Part shown: in pieces, positions 45,085 to 55,712 of the stretch
Position numbering within the stretch: position 1 is the first letter of the stretch
Layout: every line of letters begins with the position of its first letter
Assembly (NCBI GenBank): GCA_944389885.1
Contig: CALXNZ010000012.1
Span: 1 to 64,000 of the forward strand
Source: an uncultured Opitutales bacterium
Lineage (GTDB): Bacteria; Verrucomicrobiota; Verrucomicrobiia; Opitutales; Intestinicryptomonadaceae
Length of the DNA: 64,000 bases
Direction: 5' to 3'
Notes under the pieces: model-generated
Database searches by the model: none
What the model saw: only the letters and a program-made list of their open reading frames with translations
Told to the model about the DNA's origin: nothing
Made by a program: the position numbers and the translations under genes

Positions 45085-45471
45085 CTAATTTGATTTCGGA
45101 ATATTCCAGTTTAAAACGTCCTTTTTTATTTCGTAGATTATGCCTGCCGCCGCAGCGGCGATGAATACAAAAGCCGGGATAACTATGGCTACGCCGTCGG
45201 CGAGGAGGTCGGAGTACGCCATCGCCAATGGCAGCATAAAGACTATTTCTATATCGAATATCACAAAGAGCATTGCAACCAGATAGAATCTGGCTCCAAA
45301 CCGCGGGTGGGGGGCCCCTTCCGGAACAATGCCGCATTCGTAGGCGGAGTCTTTTATTTTATTTTTTGGAGATCTCTGGCCGAAGATGTGGCTTGCCGCA
45401 ACTATTGCGACGCCGAGCCCGACGGCGACAATTATCTGAACCAATAGGGGAATGTAAGAAGACAATTCCAT
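45085..45471 (-). CDS. nuoA: NADH-quinone oxidoreductase subunit A (solitary)
   Basis: The 128-residue membrane subunit of complex I has three hydrophobic segments and the diagnostic loop YECGIVPEGAPHPRFGARFY, followed by FDIEIVFMLPLA. ATG 45471 is the start that gives a normal N-terminus. No other nuo gene is adjacent, and the next gene downstream is the EIIA/DAC fusion. It is divergent from dnaE. Confidence 0.93.
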   Translation of the reverse strand: MELSSYIPLLVQIIVAVGLGVAIVAASHIFGQRSPKNKIKDSAYECGIVPEGAPHPRFGARFYLVAMLFVIFDIEIVFMLPLAMAYSDLLADGVAIVIPAFVFIAAAAAGIIYEIKKDVLNWNIPKSN

Positions 45472-45558
45472 ATTAGACAGCAGTTTTTCAGTTTTTTGAC
45501 GCTTTGCAACTTTTTTTATGGGTTGACAGGGCATTGCGTCTGTCCGATTTATTGTCGC

Positions 45559-48500
45559 ATGCCCAATTTTGTCCACCTGCATGTACATACGGACCACAGC
45601 TTTCTCGACGGTTGCGCAAAAATAAACACTTTGCTCGCCCGCGTTGGAGAGTTGGAAATGCCCGCCATAGCTATGACCGACCACGGCAATATGTGCGGGG
45701 CCATAGATTTTTACCACGCTGCAAACGCGGTCGGAATAAAGCCTATTATCGGCATAGAGGCGTATTTCGTTTACGACCAGAAAATGTCCGACAAATTTAA
45801 ATGCGATAGGGAAAAATCCGAGGACATAGGCGGCACTGACGACGCCGCAAATTTAAGCCCCGCAAACCACCCCAAGTATCAGATAAACCACAAGACTCTC
45901 TTAGCCAAAAACTATAAGGGATTTCTCAACCTGTCCAAGCTCACAAGCGAGTCCTACGAGCGCGGATTTTACCGCAAACCGCGCATAGACATGGAAACTC
46001 TCGCGGCGCATTCTGAGGGAGTAATAGCCCTCAGTGGCTGTCTTAACGGCGTTGCCTCGCAGTATCTCCTGTATTCGGATTATGACAAGGCTCGCAAGGC
46101 AACGGGAGAATTTTTGGATATATTCGGGCGCGAAAATTATTTTATAGAAATTCAAAATCATTTTCTTCCCGAACAGAAAAAAATAATGCCCGGATTGGTA
46201 AAGTTGGCCCGCGAGTTCGGGATACGCCTCGTCGCCACAAACGATACCCACTATGTGCGCAAGGAAGACGCCCGGGCTCATGAGGCCATGCTCTGCGTCC
46301 AGACAATGACAACTCTTTCCGACCCGGACCATTGGAAATATCCTTGCGACGAATTTTATATCAAGAGCAGGGCGGAAATGGAAATTGCGTTTCCGGATTT
46401 GCCGGAAGCTCTCGACAGCACTCTCGATATTGCCGAAATGGTGGATATAAAAATACCGTTTGGAAATAACCATTATCCCAGGTACGAACTGCCGGTGGAC
46501 GTCGATTTCAAACCCGACGAAGTGGATTTTAACCGCATTTTGGATCTCTATATAAAAAAGAAAAACGAGGTTTTGGCGCAGAACGGCAAACCTGCGGATT
46601 TCAATTTGACTCCAGATGAGCGTCGGGGATTGATGAAGAACGGGCTCTTCCTCTTTGATTTGGCCAAAAAGGGACTGAAGAAACGCTATGGGGTGGATTA
46701 TGAAAATCCCGAAGCCTACGTCCCCAAAAAGGGCGAAGCTCCCGATAGGGCAAAAATGCTTTGCGACAAACTCGATTATGAGTTGTCTATAATTGTCGGC
46801 GCGGGATTTGTGGACTATTTCTTGATAGTGTACGATTTTATAAATTGGGCCCGCAGCCACGGCATTCCCGTGGGGCCGGGCCGCGGCAGCGGAGCAGGCT
46901 GTATGGTGGCGTACCTTATAAAAATAACCGATATTGAACCAATAAGGTTCGGACTCCTGTTCGAGCGTATGCTGTCATTGGAACGCGTATCTCCTCCCGA
47001 CTTTGACGTCGATTTCTGCCAGAGGCGGCGCGACGAAGTCATAGATTATGTGCGGGCAAAATACGGCGAAGACAGGGTCGCAAATATAGTCACTTTTGGC
47101 AAGTTGGGGGCAAAGCAGGTCGTCAGAGACGTCGCCCGCATACTCGACGTCAGTTTTGACCGCTCTAACGAAATCGCCAAAAAGGTCCCAGACGATCTCA
47201 AAATGACTTTGGCAAAGGCCCTTGAAATATCTTCCGAGTTGCGCGAGGAGTACGAAAGGGATCCCGTTGTTAAGGAAATATTCAAAATAGGCTCCGTTCT
47301 CGAGGGCATGATACGCCAGACCGGAAAGCACGCGTGCGGAATAATTATCGGCGATCAGCGGCTCGACAATCTCGTTCCCATGATGATTCAAGAAAGGGCT
47401 CTCACCACCCAGTTTCCCAAAACTCCCGTGGAGGAACTCGGCCTTTTAAAAGCCGATTTCTTGGGCTTGAAAACACTCACCGTCATATCCGACGCCCAAG
47501 ACAATGTGCGCCGCACTCGAGAAATGCCGGGCTTCGACATAGAGGAAGTGTCTCTTGACGATCCGGCCACCTATAAACTTTTAAATTCCGGTGTCACAAT
47601 AGGCGTGTTTCAACTTGAAAGCGAGGGCATGCAGAACCTTTGTCGGCGCATAAGCCTGAGCTCATTCGAGGAAATCATAGCTTTGATAGCCCTATATCGC
47701 CCGGGGCCCATGCAGTTTATAGACCAATTTATCGAGGCTAAGAAAGACCCATCAAAACTTCAAGTTCCGCATCCGCTGCTAAAAGATCTGGTACAGGAGA
47801 CTTACGGTGTGCTCGTCTATCAAGAGCAGGTTATGATGGCCGCCAGAATAATATCCGGATATACTCTCGGTGAAGCTGATATATTGCGCAGGGCAATGGG
47901 TAAAAAGAAACCGGAGGTCATGGCCAAACAGGAGGCTATATTCGTCCGAAAAGCCAAAGAGCACAATAACATAGGAGAAAAAGAGGCTTCGGAAATATTT
48001 GCGGTTTTGAAAAAATTTGCTGAGTACGGATTTAATAAATCGCATTCCGCCGCGTATGCCATGTTGAGTTATCGAACCGCGTATTTAAAGGCCAATCATC
48101 CGGTCGAATTTATGGCTGCTCTTCTTTCCAGCGAATTGGGAAATCTCGACAAAGTCGCAAAGTTCATAGAAGCGGCCGAACAGATAAACATAAAAGTTCT
48201 CGGCCCCGACATAAATATTTCCCGAGAGGGCTTTACTCCCATTATAGACAAATCGTGGAAACCGGATATGAAAGGATTTATATTCTCCAAGTCGGCAGGT
48301 TCCATACGTTTCGGCCTCGCCGCAATAAAGGGGATAGGGGAAGCCGCCGCCGCGGCAATAGTGTCTGAGCGCGACGCAAACGGCGAATTTAAGGACATAT
48401 TCGATTTCTTGGGCAGAGTGGGATCCAAAAAACTAAACCGCCGCGTTGTCGAAAATTTAACCCTCTCCGGCGCTTTCGACAGGTTTGGCATAGACAGGGG

Positions 48501-49380
48501 ACATATCATGGCCAGCCTCGACGCCGTCCTAAACCATTCCCAGGAATTGGAACGCGACATGAGCAGCGGCCAGACAAATATGTTCGACTTGTTCGATATA
48601 GGCGCGTCTTCAAGTTCCGAAGATTCCCACGGCGGAATAATAGATACGTCGGGACCGATTATGCCTTTGGCCCAAAAATTGTTTTCCGAAAAAGAGCTTT
48701 TGCGCTTCTATATATCGGGACACCCCATGAACGATTACGCAGGTTTCGACGACGCCATGGACGAAGTCCCCGACGCCGCCGCGGTTCGCTCGGCCGGGAG
48801 GCTTAGATTTAGGGCATGCGGAGTCGTCTCAAACAAGACTAAGCGCATAACTAAAAAAGATAATAAACAGTGGTGCTTCTTTACTTTGTCCGGCCGCGAC
48901 AGCTCAAAGACCTGGCAGATAAATTTCTTTCCTTCCGCATATGAAAAATACGCAGCGGATATAAACGACGGCGATTGCGTGTGCGTCATAGGGGAGTGCA
49001 GGGCGGACCAATCGGGAGAAATTAAAATGAACGGAGAGTCCATCGAGAGCATGCCGTACGCGGTCCAGCGCTTTGCCGAATCCGCGGAATGGCTCGTTGA
49101 CAATTCCGATGCTACCGGAAGATTCGCTAAACTTCTCTCGCATTGCGTCCACGACGATTCTTCGCGGGGTATGGAAATATCGCATAAGGTTCGCATAAAA
49201 ATCGGGGAGCGCGATTATGTAGAGATGGACGGGGCGTCTATTACAAGCCGCTTTGAGCCCCGCATATTCAGACAGATGAGAAGCGATCCCTGCGTTTTGC
49301 GCTTTAGGGCTAAGGCGCGTCCTATTCCCGAGCCCGAACGCAAATTTTATTCAAACCAAAAAAGTGCGTATCGCAGATAA
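45559..49380 (+). CDS. dnaE: DNA polymerase III alpha subunit
   Basis: The 1273-residue replicative polymerase starts with a PHP domain ([18 protein letters not shown]). The active-site region is [20 protein letters not shown], and DFDVDF supplies catalytic aspartates. The finger and tandem HhH regions follow, with an OB fold near residue 1100. ATG 45559 gives the canonical N-terminus. No SD is visible. A lipoprotein gene follows after 3 bp. Confidence 0.97.
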   Translation: MPNFVHLHVHTDHSFLDGCAKINTLLARVGELEMPAIAMTDHGNMCGAIDFYHAANAVGIKPIIGIEAYFVYDQKMSDKFKCDREKSEDIGGTDDAANLSPANHPKYQINHKTLLAKNYKGFLNLSKLTSESYERGFYRKPRIDMETLAAHSEGVIALSGCLNGVASQYLLYSDYDKARKATGEFLDIFGRENYFIEIQNHFLPEQKKIMPGLVKLAREFGIRLVATNDTHYVRKEDARAHEAMLCVQTMTTLSDPDHWKYPCDEFYIKSRAEMEIAFPDLPEALDSTLDIAEMVDIKIPFGNNHYPRYELPVDVDFKPDEVDFNRILDLYIKKKNEVLAQNGKPADFNLTPDERRGLMKNGLFLFDLAKKGLKKRYGVDYENPEAYVPKKGEAPDRAKMLCDKLDYELSIIVGAGFVDYFLIVYDFINWARSHGIPVGPGRGSGAGCMVAYLIKITDIEPIRFGLLFERMLSLERVSPPDFDVDFCQRRRDEVIDYVRAKYGEDRVANIVTFGKLGAKQVVRDVARILDVSFDRSNEIAKKVPDDLKMTLAKALEISSELREEYERDPVVKEIFKIGSVLEGMIRQTGKHACGIIIGDQRLDNLVPMMIQERALTTQFPKTPVEELGLLKADFLGLKTLTVISDAQDNVRRTREMPGFDIEEVSLDDPATYKLLNSGVTIGVFQLESEGMQNLCRRISLSSFEEIIALIALYRPGPMQFIDQFIEAKKDPSKLQVPHPLLKDLVQETYGVLVYQEQVMMAARIISGYTLGEADILRRAMGKKKPEVMAKQEAIFVRKAKEHNNIGEKEASEIFAVLKKFAEYGFNKSHSAAYAMLSYRTAYLKANHPVEFMAALLSSELGNLDKVAKFIEAAEQINIKVLGPDINISREGFTPIIDKSWKPDMKGFIFSKSAGSIRFGLAAIKGIGEAAAAAIVSERDANGEFKDIFDFLGRVGSKKLNRRVVENLTLSGAFDRFGIDRGHIMASLDAVLNHSQELERDMSSGQTNMFDLFDIGASSSSEDSHGGIIDTSGPIMPLAQKLFSEKELLRFYISGHPMNDYAGFDDAMDEVPDAAAVRSAGRLRFRACGVVSNKTKRITKKDNKQWCFFTLSGRDSSKTWQINFFPSAYEKYAADINDGDCVCVIGECRADQSGEIKMNGESIESMPYAVQRFAESAEWLVDNSDATGRFAKLLSHCVHDDSSRGMEISHKVRIKIGERDYVEMDGASITSRFEPRIFRQMRSDPCVLRFRAKARPIPEPERKFYSNQKSAYRR

Positions 49381-49383
49381 AAA

Positions 49384-51162
49384 ATGCCAAAAAAAACATT
49401 CATTTCGATTTCCATTTTCATCTTATTTATATTGTCGGCTTGTTCGCGCCACGACGACCGGAGCGATGTGGATATCGTTCTCGATTCGCAGTCCTATCTC
49501 ATCGACGGAAATTTGGCGGGCGTTGAGGAGTCTCTTGAAATACTGCGCGACAGGGGGTCCGAGTGCGCGGATTTATTGGAAGCGGATCTGCATCTGGCCC
49601 GCGGAGACTTGGCGCGCGCGGAGCTATCTCTCAAGAATGTCCGCGGGCAAACTCTTCCCGAAATGAAAGCCGCGCGCAATATTACGGCCATAAGTATTGC
49701 CTTTGCAAAGTCTGAGAACCCTTCATCGGATTCCTACGATTCCCTTCGCAGGGCCGATCCCCGGCAAACTAAAAGAATTGCGGGGCTTTTGCGGGCGGCG
49801 TTGGAAAAATCTGACTTTGATAGCGCGTATAGGCTCGGCATGGAAGTCGTGGACGACTCCTCGTGTTCGGCTATGCTTGCAGAAGTATTATTGCAGGCTT
49901 TGGAGCGCAAACGTCCGGACGTGATATCGTCGTACTGCGACAGGTTTGCCCTATCGAAAAATCCGGATTCGGAAGCGGGTAATTTTGCGAAAGCCATCGC
50001 GGAATTTTATCGCAAGAGGTACGGATTGGCGGCCAAATTTTTTTCTAAAAGCGGGAAATTGGTTTTGAGTCCAAAGGCGGCGCGGCTTTGCTTTATGTCG
50101 TATAAGGAGGCTGGGGAATTTTCCGCGGCTGCGGACTTCGGCGAGTTGCTTGCTAAATCCGGGGACAAATTTAAGGAGTCGTCCGTAATTGTTGCGGACA
50201 CCGCATTGTCGGCGATAGAAGCGGGAAATATTGGCGTTGCAAGGAGCCTGTTTGTTGTCGCCCAGAATATGGGATTATCGGACGCCCTCGTCATGAAAAT
50301 GAATCTCGACCTAAAATTGCTTGATTTTGCGTCTGCCGAAAAGGCGTCAAATTTAATTCTAAAAAAAGATCCTTTGAACTTCGACGCCAACATTGCGCGG
50401 GCCCAGATTATTTATGCTAAATCCGGGGCTAAGGCTGTTGAGGCGGAGTTCGGGGGGCGCAAGGACATCGCCGCTCTTATCGTATTGGCTCGCCTCTCCG
50501 AAGCTCCAGATTTGAAGGCTAAATATTATTCTATGGCCATTGAAACTTCCAATTATGCCCCTTATGTGCTCGACGAGGCTCTCTATGCGCTTGTGGATCT
50601 GGAGGCTTCCGAGAAGCTCGAGCCTGTAATAAAAGAGCTCGCGAATATAAAGGAAAATAAGGAGGCGTATGCTTTGGGGCTTGCGTGTACGGCGAAAATA
50701 GACATGCATGTCGGAAATTTTGATTCGGCCGGAATGCGGGTTGAAGACGTCACGAAAATGATGCCTAATTTGGCGCGCATGTACGTTTATTCCGCGGAGC
50801 TTTTGGAAATGAGGGTGGGGCTTGATGTTGCAGAATCCCTGTGCAGGCACGCCATGGCGATAATAGGCAGGAATTCTCCGATTATTGCCATGGAAAATGT
50901 GAGGCTGCTGCTGAAAAAAGCCGAAAATTCCAAAGATTCGCGGGCTGATAACCTGGGCGCGGCTGTTAAGATTCTCGATAAGCTTTTGCTGTCGGATCCG
51001 AACAATTTAAATTTCTTGAGAATGCGCCTGAAATTGACGGACGAAGGCAGCCCGGAATATAAAAATCTTGAGGCTAAGATAGAGACTCTTTCGCAGTCTC
51101 CGGAAAAGAGGGCGTACGATAAACTCTCAAAACCCGAATCATTTAGCGACGGCGATTTATAA
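49384..51162 (+). CDS. TPR-like repeat lipoprotein
   Basis: The 592-residue exported protein has a lipoprotein signal (ISIFILFILSAC) with the lipobox cysteine at about residue 20. The mature part is built of helical hairpins resembling TPR/SEL repeats, rich in Ala/Glu/Leu/Lys, without a catalytic motif. It starts 3 bp after dnaE, an unexpected partner for a replicative polymerase. Such lipoproteins commonly scaffold envelope complexes; the partner is unknown. Confidence 0.75.
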   Translation: MPKKTFISISIFILFILSACSRHDDRSDVDIVLDSQSYLIDGNLAGVEESLEILRDRGSECADLLEADLHLARGDLARAELSLKNVRGQTLPEMKAARNITAISIAFAKSENPSSDSYDSLRRADPRQTKRIAGLLRAALEKSDFDSAYRLGMEVVDDSSCSAMLAEVLLQALERKRPDVISSYCDRFALSKNPDSEAGNFAKAIAEFYRKRYGLAAKFFSKSGKLVLSPKAARLCFMSYKEAGEFSAAADFGELLAKSGDKFKESSVIVADTALSAIEAGNIGVARSLFVVAQNMGLSDALVMKMNLDLKLLDFASAEKASNLILKKDPLNFDANIARAQIIYAKSGAKAVEAEFGGRKDIAALIVLARLSEAPDLKAKYYSMAIETSNYAPYVLDEALYALVDLEASEKLEPVIKELANIKENKEAYALGLACTAKIDMHVGNFDSAGMRVEDVTKMMPNLARMYVYSAELLEMRVGLDVAESLCRHAMAIIGRNSPIIAMENVRLLLKKAENSKDSRADNLGAAVKILDKLLLSDPNNLNFLRMRLKLTDEGSPEYKNLEAKIETLSQSPEKRAYDKLSKPESFSDGDL

Positions 51163-51212
51163 GCCGACTTTTGGTTTTTCGGCGCGGTTCGTCCATCGTA
51201 AAAAAGCTGCAA

Positions 51213-51247
51213 AAAAAAGCGGCGGAAAACATTTCCGTCGCTTTTTT
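51213..51247. terminator. bidirectional terminator between the lipoprotein gene and the Gfo/Idh/MocA gene
   Basis: AAAAAAGCGGCGGAAA pairs with TTTCCGTCGCTTTTTT with one mismatch and a 3-nt loop. T runs exist on both sides. It can end the rightward dnaE/lipoprotein unit and the leftward oxidoreductase unit. Confidence 0.7.
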
Positions 51248-51281
51248 ACAGAAAAATTGCCGTGGAGAAATGGCAATGGCT

Positions 51282-52637
51282 TTATACCATAAATTCCTTG
51301 CGGTAGTCGTAGAGGGAACGCACATATTTGTTGGCTTCCGGGCAGTCCAAGAATTCCATGCTCTCCGATACGTACGAGAGTTCCCTGTCGGGCTGGGTAA
51401 TTGCAATCATACCCAGTAGGGCCATTTCCGTAAACGGAGCCGCATACGAGAAATTGCCCATGGGCTGCTTCCCGTCTATGCACGCCAAAGCCCACTCCCT
51501 GTGCGGATTGCCGGGGGCTGTCGAGCGCGGTATGGTCTTGCCGGGAAGCGATTTCGATTTCATCGCGGCGACCATTTTTTCGCGCGGGAACAACATTGTG
51601 CCTATTCCGTATTCATTGGTATATACGGTTTCCTTAGTGCCGACAATGAAGGTGCAGTTGTTGTTGCGCGGATCTTTCAGGAAGGAATCCGGAACGCGTT
51701 CTATCTCTTTAGGTTTGCGGCCGCCGTCGTACCAATGCAGGCGTATTATTCCATTGTCGCCGTATTTGGTGCTGCGGAAAGTCATAACAGTCGAGGCTTC
51801 TTTCGGCCAACTATAGTCGTTGAACTTGGAAGAATTCCCGACAATCTTGAATGGGCATCCGAGTCCGAAAGCCGAATAGGGGACGTCGAGGAAGTGGCAG
51901 GCCATATCTCCGGCCGCTCCGGTTCCGTAATTGCGCATGCCCCTCCACTTGAAAGGAATCACGCTCTTTGAATATGGCTGGTATGGAGCCACTCCGAGCC
52001 ATAGGTCGTAGTCGAGAGTAGATGGAATTTTTTCTCCCTTTGGAATTTCAAGGTCTCCCTGCGGCCATATCGGGCGATTGGTCCATATATAAATATCTTT
52101 TACTTTGCCGATTACATCTGAATCGGCCCATTCCTTGACGATGCGCCAGCCTTCATTAGTGTGCCCCTGGTTGCCCATTTGGGTAAACACCCCGGCTTTG
52201 TCGGCCAGTCTGCGCATTTCCCGCGTTTCCCATATTGTGCGGGCGAGAGGCTTTTCGCAATAGACATGTTTTCCCTTGGCCATGGCCCATGCGGCTATCG
52301 GGTAGTGCATGTGGTCCGGAGTGGAAATTGCGACACCGTCTATAAATGATCCTGCCTTGTCCAGCATTACGCGGAAATCGCGAAAACGCTGCACATTGGG
52401 ATATTTTTTGTAAAAGCCCGCGGCCCTATCGTCGTCAACATCGCAAAAGGCTGCTACGTTGACTTCGGGGGATTCCATGAAAGCTTTCACTGCCGACCCT
52501 CCTCTGCCGCCTACCCCTATAATGGCAACATTAAACTTTGAATTTGGGCCTTTGCCTTTTCCGGCAGCCCATGCCGGCAAAAGCATTAATCCGCTTGCCG
52601 CTGCTGCACTTTTTATGAAGTTTCTGCGATTTATCAT
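51282..52637 (-). CDS. Tat-exported Gfo/Idh/MocA family oxidoreductase
   Basis: The 451-residue protein has a twin-arginine signal (MINRRNFIKSAAAASG), the nucleotide-binding motif VAIIGVGGRGGSAV, and EKP in KHVYCEKPLARTI. The conserved region DMACHFLDVPYSAFGLG is equivalent to the catalytic-histidine stretch. It is the third such protein in this window and is transcribed alone leftward, far from the first two. Substrate unknown. Confidence 0.87.
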   Translation of the reverse strand: MINRRNFIKSAAAASGLMLLPAWAAGKGKGPNSKFNVAIIGVGGRGGSAVKAFMESPEVNVAAFCDVDDDRAAGFYKKYPNVQRFRDFRVMLDKAGSFIDGVAISTPDHMHYPIAAWAMAKGKHVYCEKPLARTIWETREMRRLADKAGVFTQMGNQGHTNEGWRIVKEWADSDVIGKVKDIYIWTNRPIWPQGDLEIPKGEKIPSTLDYDLWLGVAPYQPYSKSVIPFKWRGMRNYGTGAAGDMACHFLDVPYSAFGLGCPFKIVGNSSKFNDYSWPKEASTVMTFRSTKYGDNGIIRLHWYDGGRKPKEIERVPDSFLKDPRNNNCTFIVGTKETVYTNEYGIGTMLFPREKMVAAMKSKSLPGKTIPRSTAPGNPHREWALACIDGKQPMGNFSYAAPFTEMALLGMIAITQPDRELSYVSESMEFLDCPEANKYVRSLYDYRKEFMV

Positions 52638-52857
52638 GTCTTATATTCTATTTTTATGTATTTTATTGGTATAAAACAACTAAACACATTCCCTTTCCAT
52701 CTTCGGCACTTATGCCTCCAAGTGGCGGTATACGTTTCTTGTTTGAACACCATATTGTTATAGATTGCATATTTGTCAAGCAGTTTGGAGAATATGGGAA
52801 ATTCGCCAGTCTCATGAGAAAGCTTGCCTTTTTTCGCCCGGGCCAAAAAATAAGGGC

Positions 52858-53166
52858 ATGTCTAATGTAATCGTGGTTTTTACAAGCTTTCCGGATTCCG
52901 ATTGCGCGAAATCGGTGGGAATTGCTATGGTCGAGGAAAAATTGGCGGCTTGCGCGCAAATTGGCGCAAGCATTGAATCATTCTATGAGTGGAACGGAGA
53001 ATTTTGCCGCACTCCCGAAATCTCCGTCACTTTTAAAATTTCCCCGCAAAAAATAGTCGCGGCAAAAAAACGCTTTATGGAGCTTCACCCTTATGAATGT
53101 CCGGAGTGGGTCGAACTTTCGGCGGAGGCGTCGCAAAAATATGCGGAATGGGTGAATAAAGTGTAA
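52858..53166 (+). CDS. cutA: divalent cation tolerance protein CutA
   Basis: The 102-residue protein has the CutA layout: VVFTSFPDSDCAKSVG, LAACAQIGASIESFYEWNGE and HPYECPEWVEL. It forms a trimeric ferredoxin-like fold; its role in copper tolerance is disputed. The start follows TAAGGGC. It lies alone, divergent from the oxidoreductase gene. Confidence 0.93.
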   Translation: MSNVIVVFTSFPDSDCAKSVGIAMVEEKLAACAQIGASIESFYEWNGEFCRTPEISVTFKISPQKIVAAKKRFMELHPYECPEWVELSAEASQKYAEWVNKV

Positions 53167-53332
53167 ATAAATTTTAGGCCGCCTGTTCTCCTTTGCTTCC
53201 TTAAAAATATCGCAAAAATATGCTTTTGCGGGAAAAAATCGTCTCGCCGCAAAGAAAGAAAGTAAAAATATGAAAAATTTGGTTGCTTTTGGAGAGCAGA
53301 GAAATAAAGTTCACGCCTTTTTAAATGTCGAA

Positions 53333-53363
53333 GTGTCGGAAAAATAAACCGACACAATGTCGG
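53333..53363 (+). promoter_or_regulatory. competing inverted repeats in the rplY leader
   Basis: GTGTCGG (53333-53339) can pair with CCGACAC (53349-53355), and the same CCGACA can instead pair with TGTCGG (53358-53363). The two hairpins exclude each other. They lie 34-64 bp upstream of the L25 start and could be an attenuator or a triple operator site. Confidence 0.4.
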
Positions 53364-53396
53364 CGTGGAGAATTTTAAATATATTAGCAAGAGACA

Positions 53397-54074
53397 ATGA
53401 AACAGATAAATCTAAAGACAACAAGCAGAACGCAGGTTGGCGGCAATTCCGCAAAACGATATAGAAAAAGCGGCCAAGTTCCCGCCGTAATATACGGGGA
53501 AAGCGGAGAAAAAAATCTGCTGATAGACGCCAAAGAGCTGTCTGTTGCCCTTAAAAGCGTAATTGGTAAAGCCGTTCTCATAGATATGTCGTTCTCCGAC
53601 GGAACGGAATCGCGCTATGCAATGGTAAAAGCGGTGGACAGGCATCCAATCACAGACCAGCCAATCCATGTGGATTTTGTAGAAGTGGTTCGCGGAAAGC
53701 CAATGCACGCGGTTCTTCCCCTTCACTTTAAAGGAGAGGCAGAAGCCTATGGGGTCAAGAATGAAAACGGCGTCATAGAGATCCACGAGCGCGAAGTTCG
53801 CGTGCGCTGCCGCCCGCGTGACCTGCCGGAAATGATAGAAATAGACGTCACCTCCCTGAAAGTTGGCGAGGCCTTGCACTTGAAAGACGTGGTTCCTCCC
53901 ACCGGCGTCGAATTTACCGAAAATCCGGATACGCTTTTGGTCACTTGCGACCTCGTAAAAGAAGAGGTGCCCGAAACGCCCGCTCCCGAAGCTGAAGCGG
54001 CCGAAGGCGCTGCGGCTCCCGCCGCCGCCGCGAAAGCCGCGGCTCCGGCTGCCGAGGAAAAGAAGTCTAAATAG
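53397..54074 (+). CDS. rplY: 50S ribosomal protein L25 (Ctc/general stress form)
   Basis: The 225-residue protein has an N-terminal L25 domain (GKAVLIDMSFSDG; PAVIYGESGEK) that binds 5S rRNA, a TL5/Ctc beta-barrel domain, and an Ala/Pro/Glu-rich tail typical of the Ctc form. It starts the rplY-pth-rpsF-ssb-rplI run. An atypical pair of competing hairpins precedes it. Confidence 0.93.
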   Translation: MKQINLKTTSRTQVGGNSAKRYRKSGQVPAVIYGESGEKNLLIDAKELSVALKSVIGKAVLIDMSFSDGTESRYAMVKAVDRHPITDQPIHVDFVEVVRGKPMHAVLPLHFKGEAEAYGVKNENGVIEIHEREVRVRCRPRDLPEMIEIDVTSLKVGEALHLKDVVPPTGVEFTENPDTLLVTCDLVKEEVPETPAPEAEAAEGAAAPAAAAKAAAPAAEEKKSK

Positions 54075-54254
54075 AGATTTGCTCCTCTTGCCGCAAATCT
54101 TCTATACGGCAGAAACGTTCTTTTATAACACTTTAAATTAGGCGCGAAAAGCTGCGGAATGCTTTCGATTGTTCCGCCCCTGTGCTATCCACGTTCTGTG
54201 GGACGGCGCGGAAGCGGGGCAAATTTTTGCGGAAGCGTTCCTCGGAGGGCTTAA
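54075..54254. other. 180-bp spacer between rplY and pth
   Basis: It holds a stem (AGATTTGC/GCAAATCT, 54075-54100, no T tract) and the 9-mer GCGGAAGCG repeated at 54208-54216 and 54229-54237. No known RNA was recognised. Confidence 0.35.
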
Positions 54255-54848
54255 ATGTCTATAAAACTGGTATTGGGACTCGGCAATTCTGGCGCGGCAT
54301 ATGTGGATACAAGGCATAATGCGGGCGTAATATTGCTGAAAAAGGCGGCGGATTGCTACGGGGCAAGTTTTGCCTACAACAAATATTGCGCAGCCTATAC
54401 CGCCTGCGCAAAAATTGCGGGCAGGCCGGTTCTATTGGCGTTTGCCGACGGATTCATGAACGAGAGCGGAGTCGGATTGGGAAAAATACTCAAATTTGCA
54501 AAACTCTCGATATCTGAAACGGCTGTGATTCACGACGACATAAATCTCGATATCGGGCGGCTTAAAATTTCCTGCGGCGGGTCGTCTGGCGGACACAACG
54601 GAGTGGCCGATATAATATCGAGATTCGGAGGCGGATTCGCGAGGTTGAGAGCCGGGATAGGCGCAAAGCCCGATAAGCGCATGGATCTCGCCGACTATGT
54701 ATTGGGCCGCATGGCGGAGTCCGAACGCGCGAAGCTGCTCGAAATAGACGTGGCCGGGTGCCTTGAAACGCTTGTCGTAAAGGGAGTATCTGAAGCCCAA
54801 AACGTCTATAATAGGGCGGGGGCGTCCCAAACAAAGAAAGAAATTTAA
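54255..54848 (+). CDS. pth: peptidyl-tRNA hydrolase
   Basis: The 197-residue enzyme releases tRNA from stalled peptidyl-tRNA. It keeps the catalytic histidine in TRHNAG, the Asn in FMNESG and the Asp in HDDINLDIGRL, then SSGGHNGVADI. The first motif reads GLGNSG instead of the usual GLGNPG, a conservative oddity. GGAGGG precedes the ATG. Confidence 0.93.
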   Translation: MSIKLVLGLGNSGAAYVDTRHNAGVILLKKAADCYGASFAYNKYCAAYTACAKIAGRPVLLAFADGFMNESGVGLGKILKFAKLSISETAVIHDDINLDIGRLKISCGGSSGGHNGVADIISRFGGGFARLRAGIGAKPDKRMDLADYVLGRMAESERAKLLEIDVAGCLETLVVKGVSEAQNVYNRAGASQTKKEI

Positions 54849-54868
54849 CAACTCACATATCAGATAAT

Positions 54869-55162
54869 ATGAACAACAAGAAATATACAGCAACCTTCAT
54901 TCTCGACACGAGGGGATACAACGACCCCGTGGAAACACTCATTGAAAAATTGAAGGGCGTGATAGAATCGGCGGAATGCAAGATATCCGATGTCCGGAAT
55001 TTGGGGCAGAAGACTTTTGCGCGCACGGCGGATAGAAAATTTCCCGCCGGGATTTATGTTGAATTTAAATACGAAGGGCCCAGTACGGCAAACTCCGTCA
55101 TAAGAGAAAAACTTCGTTTGGACAAAACCGTAAACAGAATTCTCGTCATATCCGAGAAATAA
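54869..55162 (+). CDS. rpsF: 30S ribosomal protein S6
   Basis: The 97-residue protein matches S6, which with S18 binds the 16S rRNA central domain. The start has no SD (TATCAGATAATATG). It precedes ssb as in many bacteria. Confidence 0.92.
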   Translation: MNNKKYTATFILDTRGYNDPVETLIEKLKGVIESAECKISDVRNLGQKTFARTADRKFPAGIYVEFKYEGPSTANSVIREKLRLDKTVNRILVISEK

Positions 55163-55212
55163 TCGGAACATTCGGGCTTTCGGCGGATAAGCAAGATTGA
55201 GAGGACACCGCA

Positions 55213-55665
55213 ATGGCATCTTTCAACAAAGTCATCATAATGGGGAACATCACTCGTGATCCCGAACTTATGCAGACTAAAAACGGGACGAGCATATGCC
55301 GTTTTTCCGTGGCGGTGAATCGTTCCTACAATTCCCAGGACGGATCCACCAGAGACGAGACATGTTTTGTGGAGGTGGACAGTTTCGGACGCACGGCCGA
55401 GAATATAGCAAAGTTCTTCAATAAGGGGAAACCGATACTTATAGAGGGGCGTCTGCGCCAGGATTCTTGGGAGGATAAGCAGACCGGTCAAAAGCGCAGC
55501 AAGCTTTTGGTGGTTTTGGAACGTTTTGAATTTGTGGGCGGCCGCGACAACGGTTCGTCGTTTGGCGGCGACTATGAGCGTTCGGCCCCGTCGCCGAGAC
55601 AAAACGGGGCTGCGGGCCCGCAAAGAGTAGTGGACGATATGGACGACGACGACGTTCCATTCTGA
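55213..55665 (+). CDS. ssb: single-stranded DNA-binding protein
   Basis: The 150-residue protein has the OB fold beginning FNKVIIMGNITRDPELMQTK, a Gly/Ser-rich linker and the acidic C-terminal tail ending DDDVPF, the protein-interaction tip. It sits between rpsF and rplI. The gene rpsR, normally next to them, is absent. Confidence 0.95.
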   Translation: MASFNKVIIMGNITRDPELMQTKNGTSICRFSVAVNRSYNSQDGSTRDETCFVEVDSFGRTAENIAKFFNKGKPILIEGRLRQDSWEDKQTGQKRSKLLVVLERFEFVGGRDNGSSFGGDYERSAPSPRQNGAAGPQRVVDDMDDDDVPF

Positions 55666-55712
55666 TATAAATCCGGAAACAAACACTGTAATTTTTAAAT
55701 CAACTAACAATT

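Noticed and set aside
45901-46860. Open frame of 319 codons on the minus strand
   Set aside because: It lies antisense to the dnaE PHP/palm region, and its sequence has no recognisable family.
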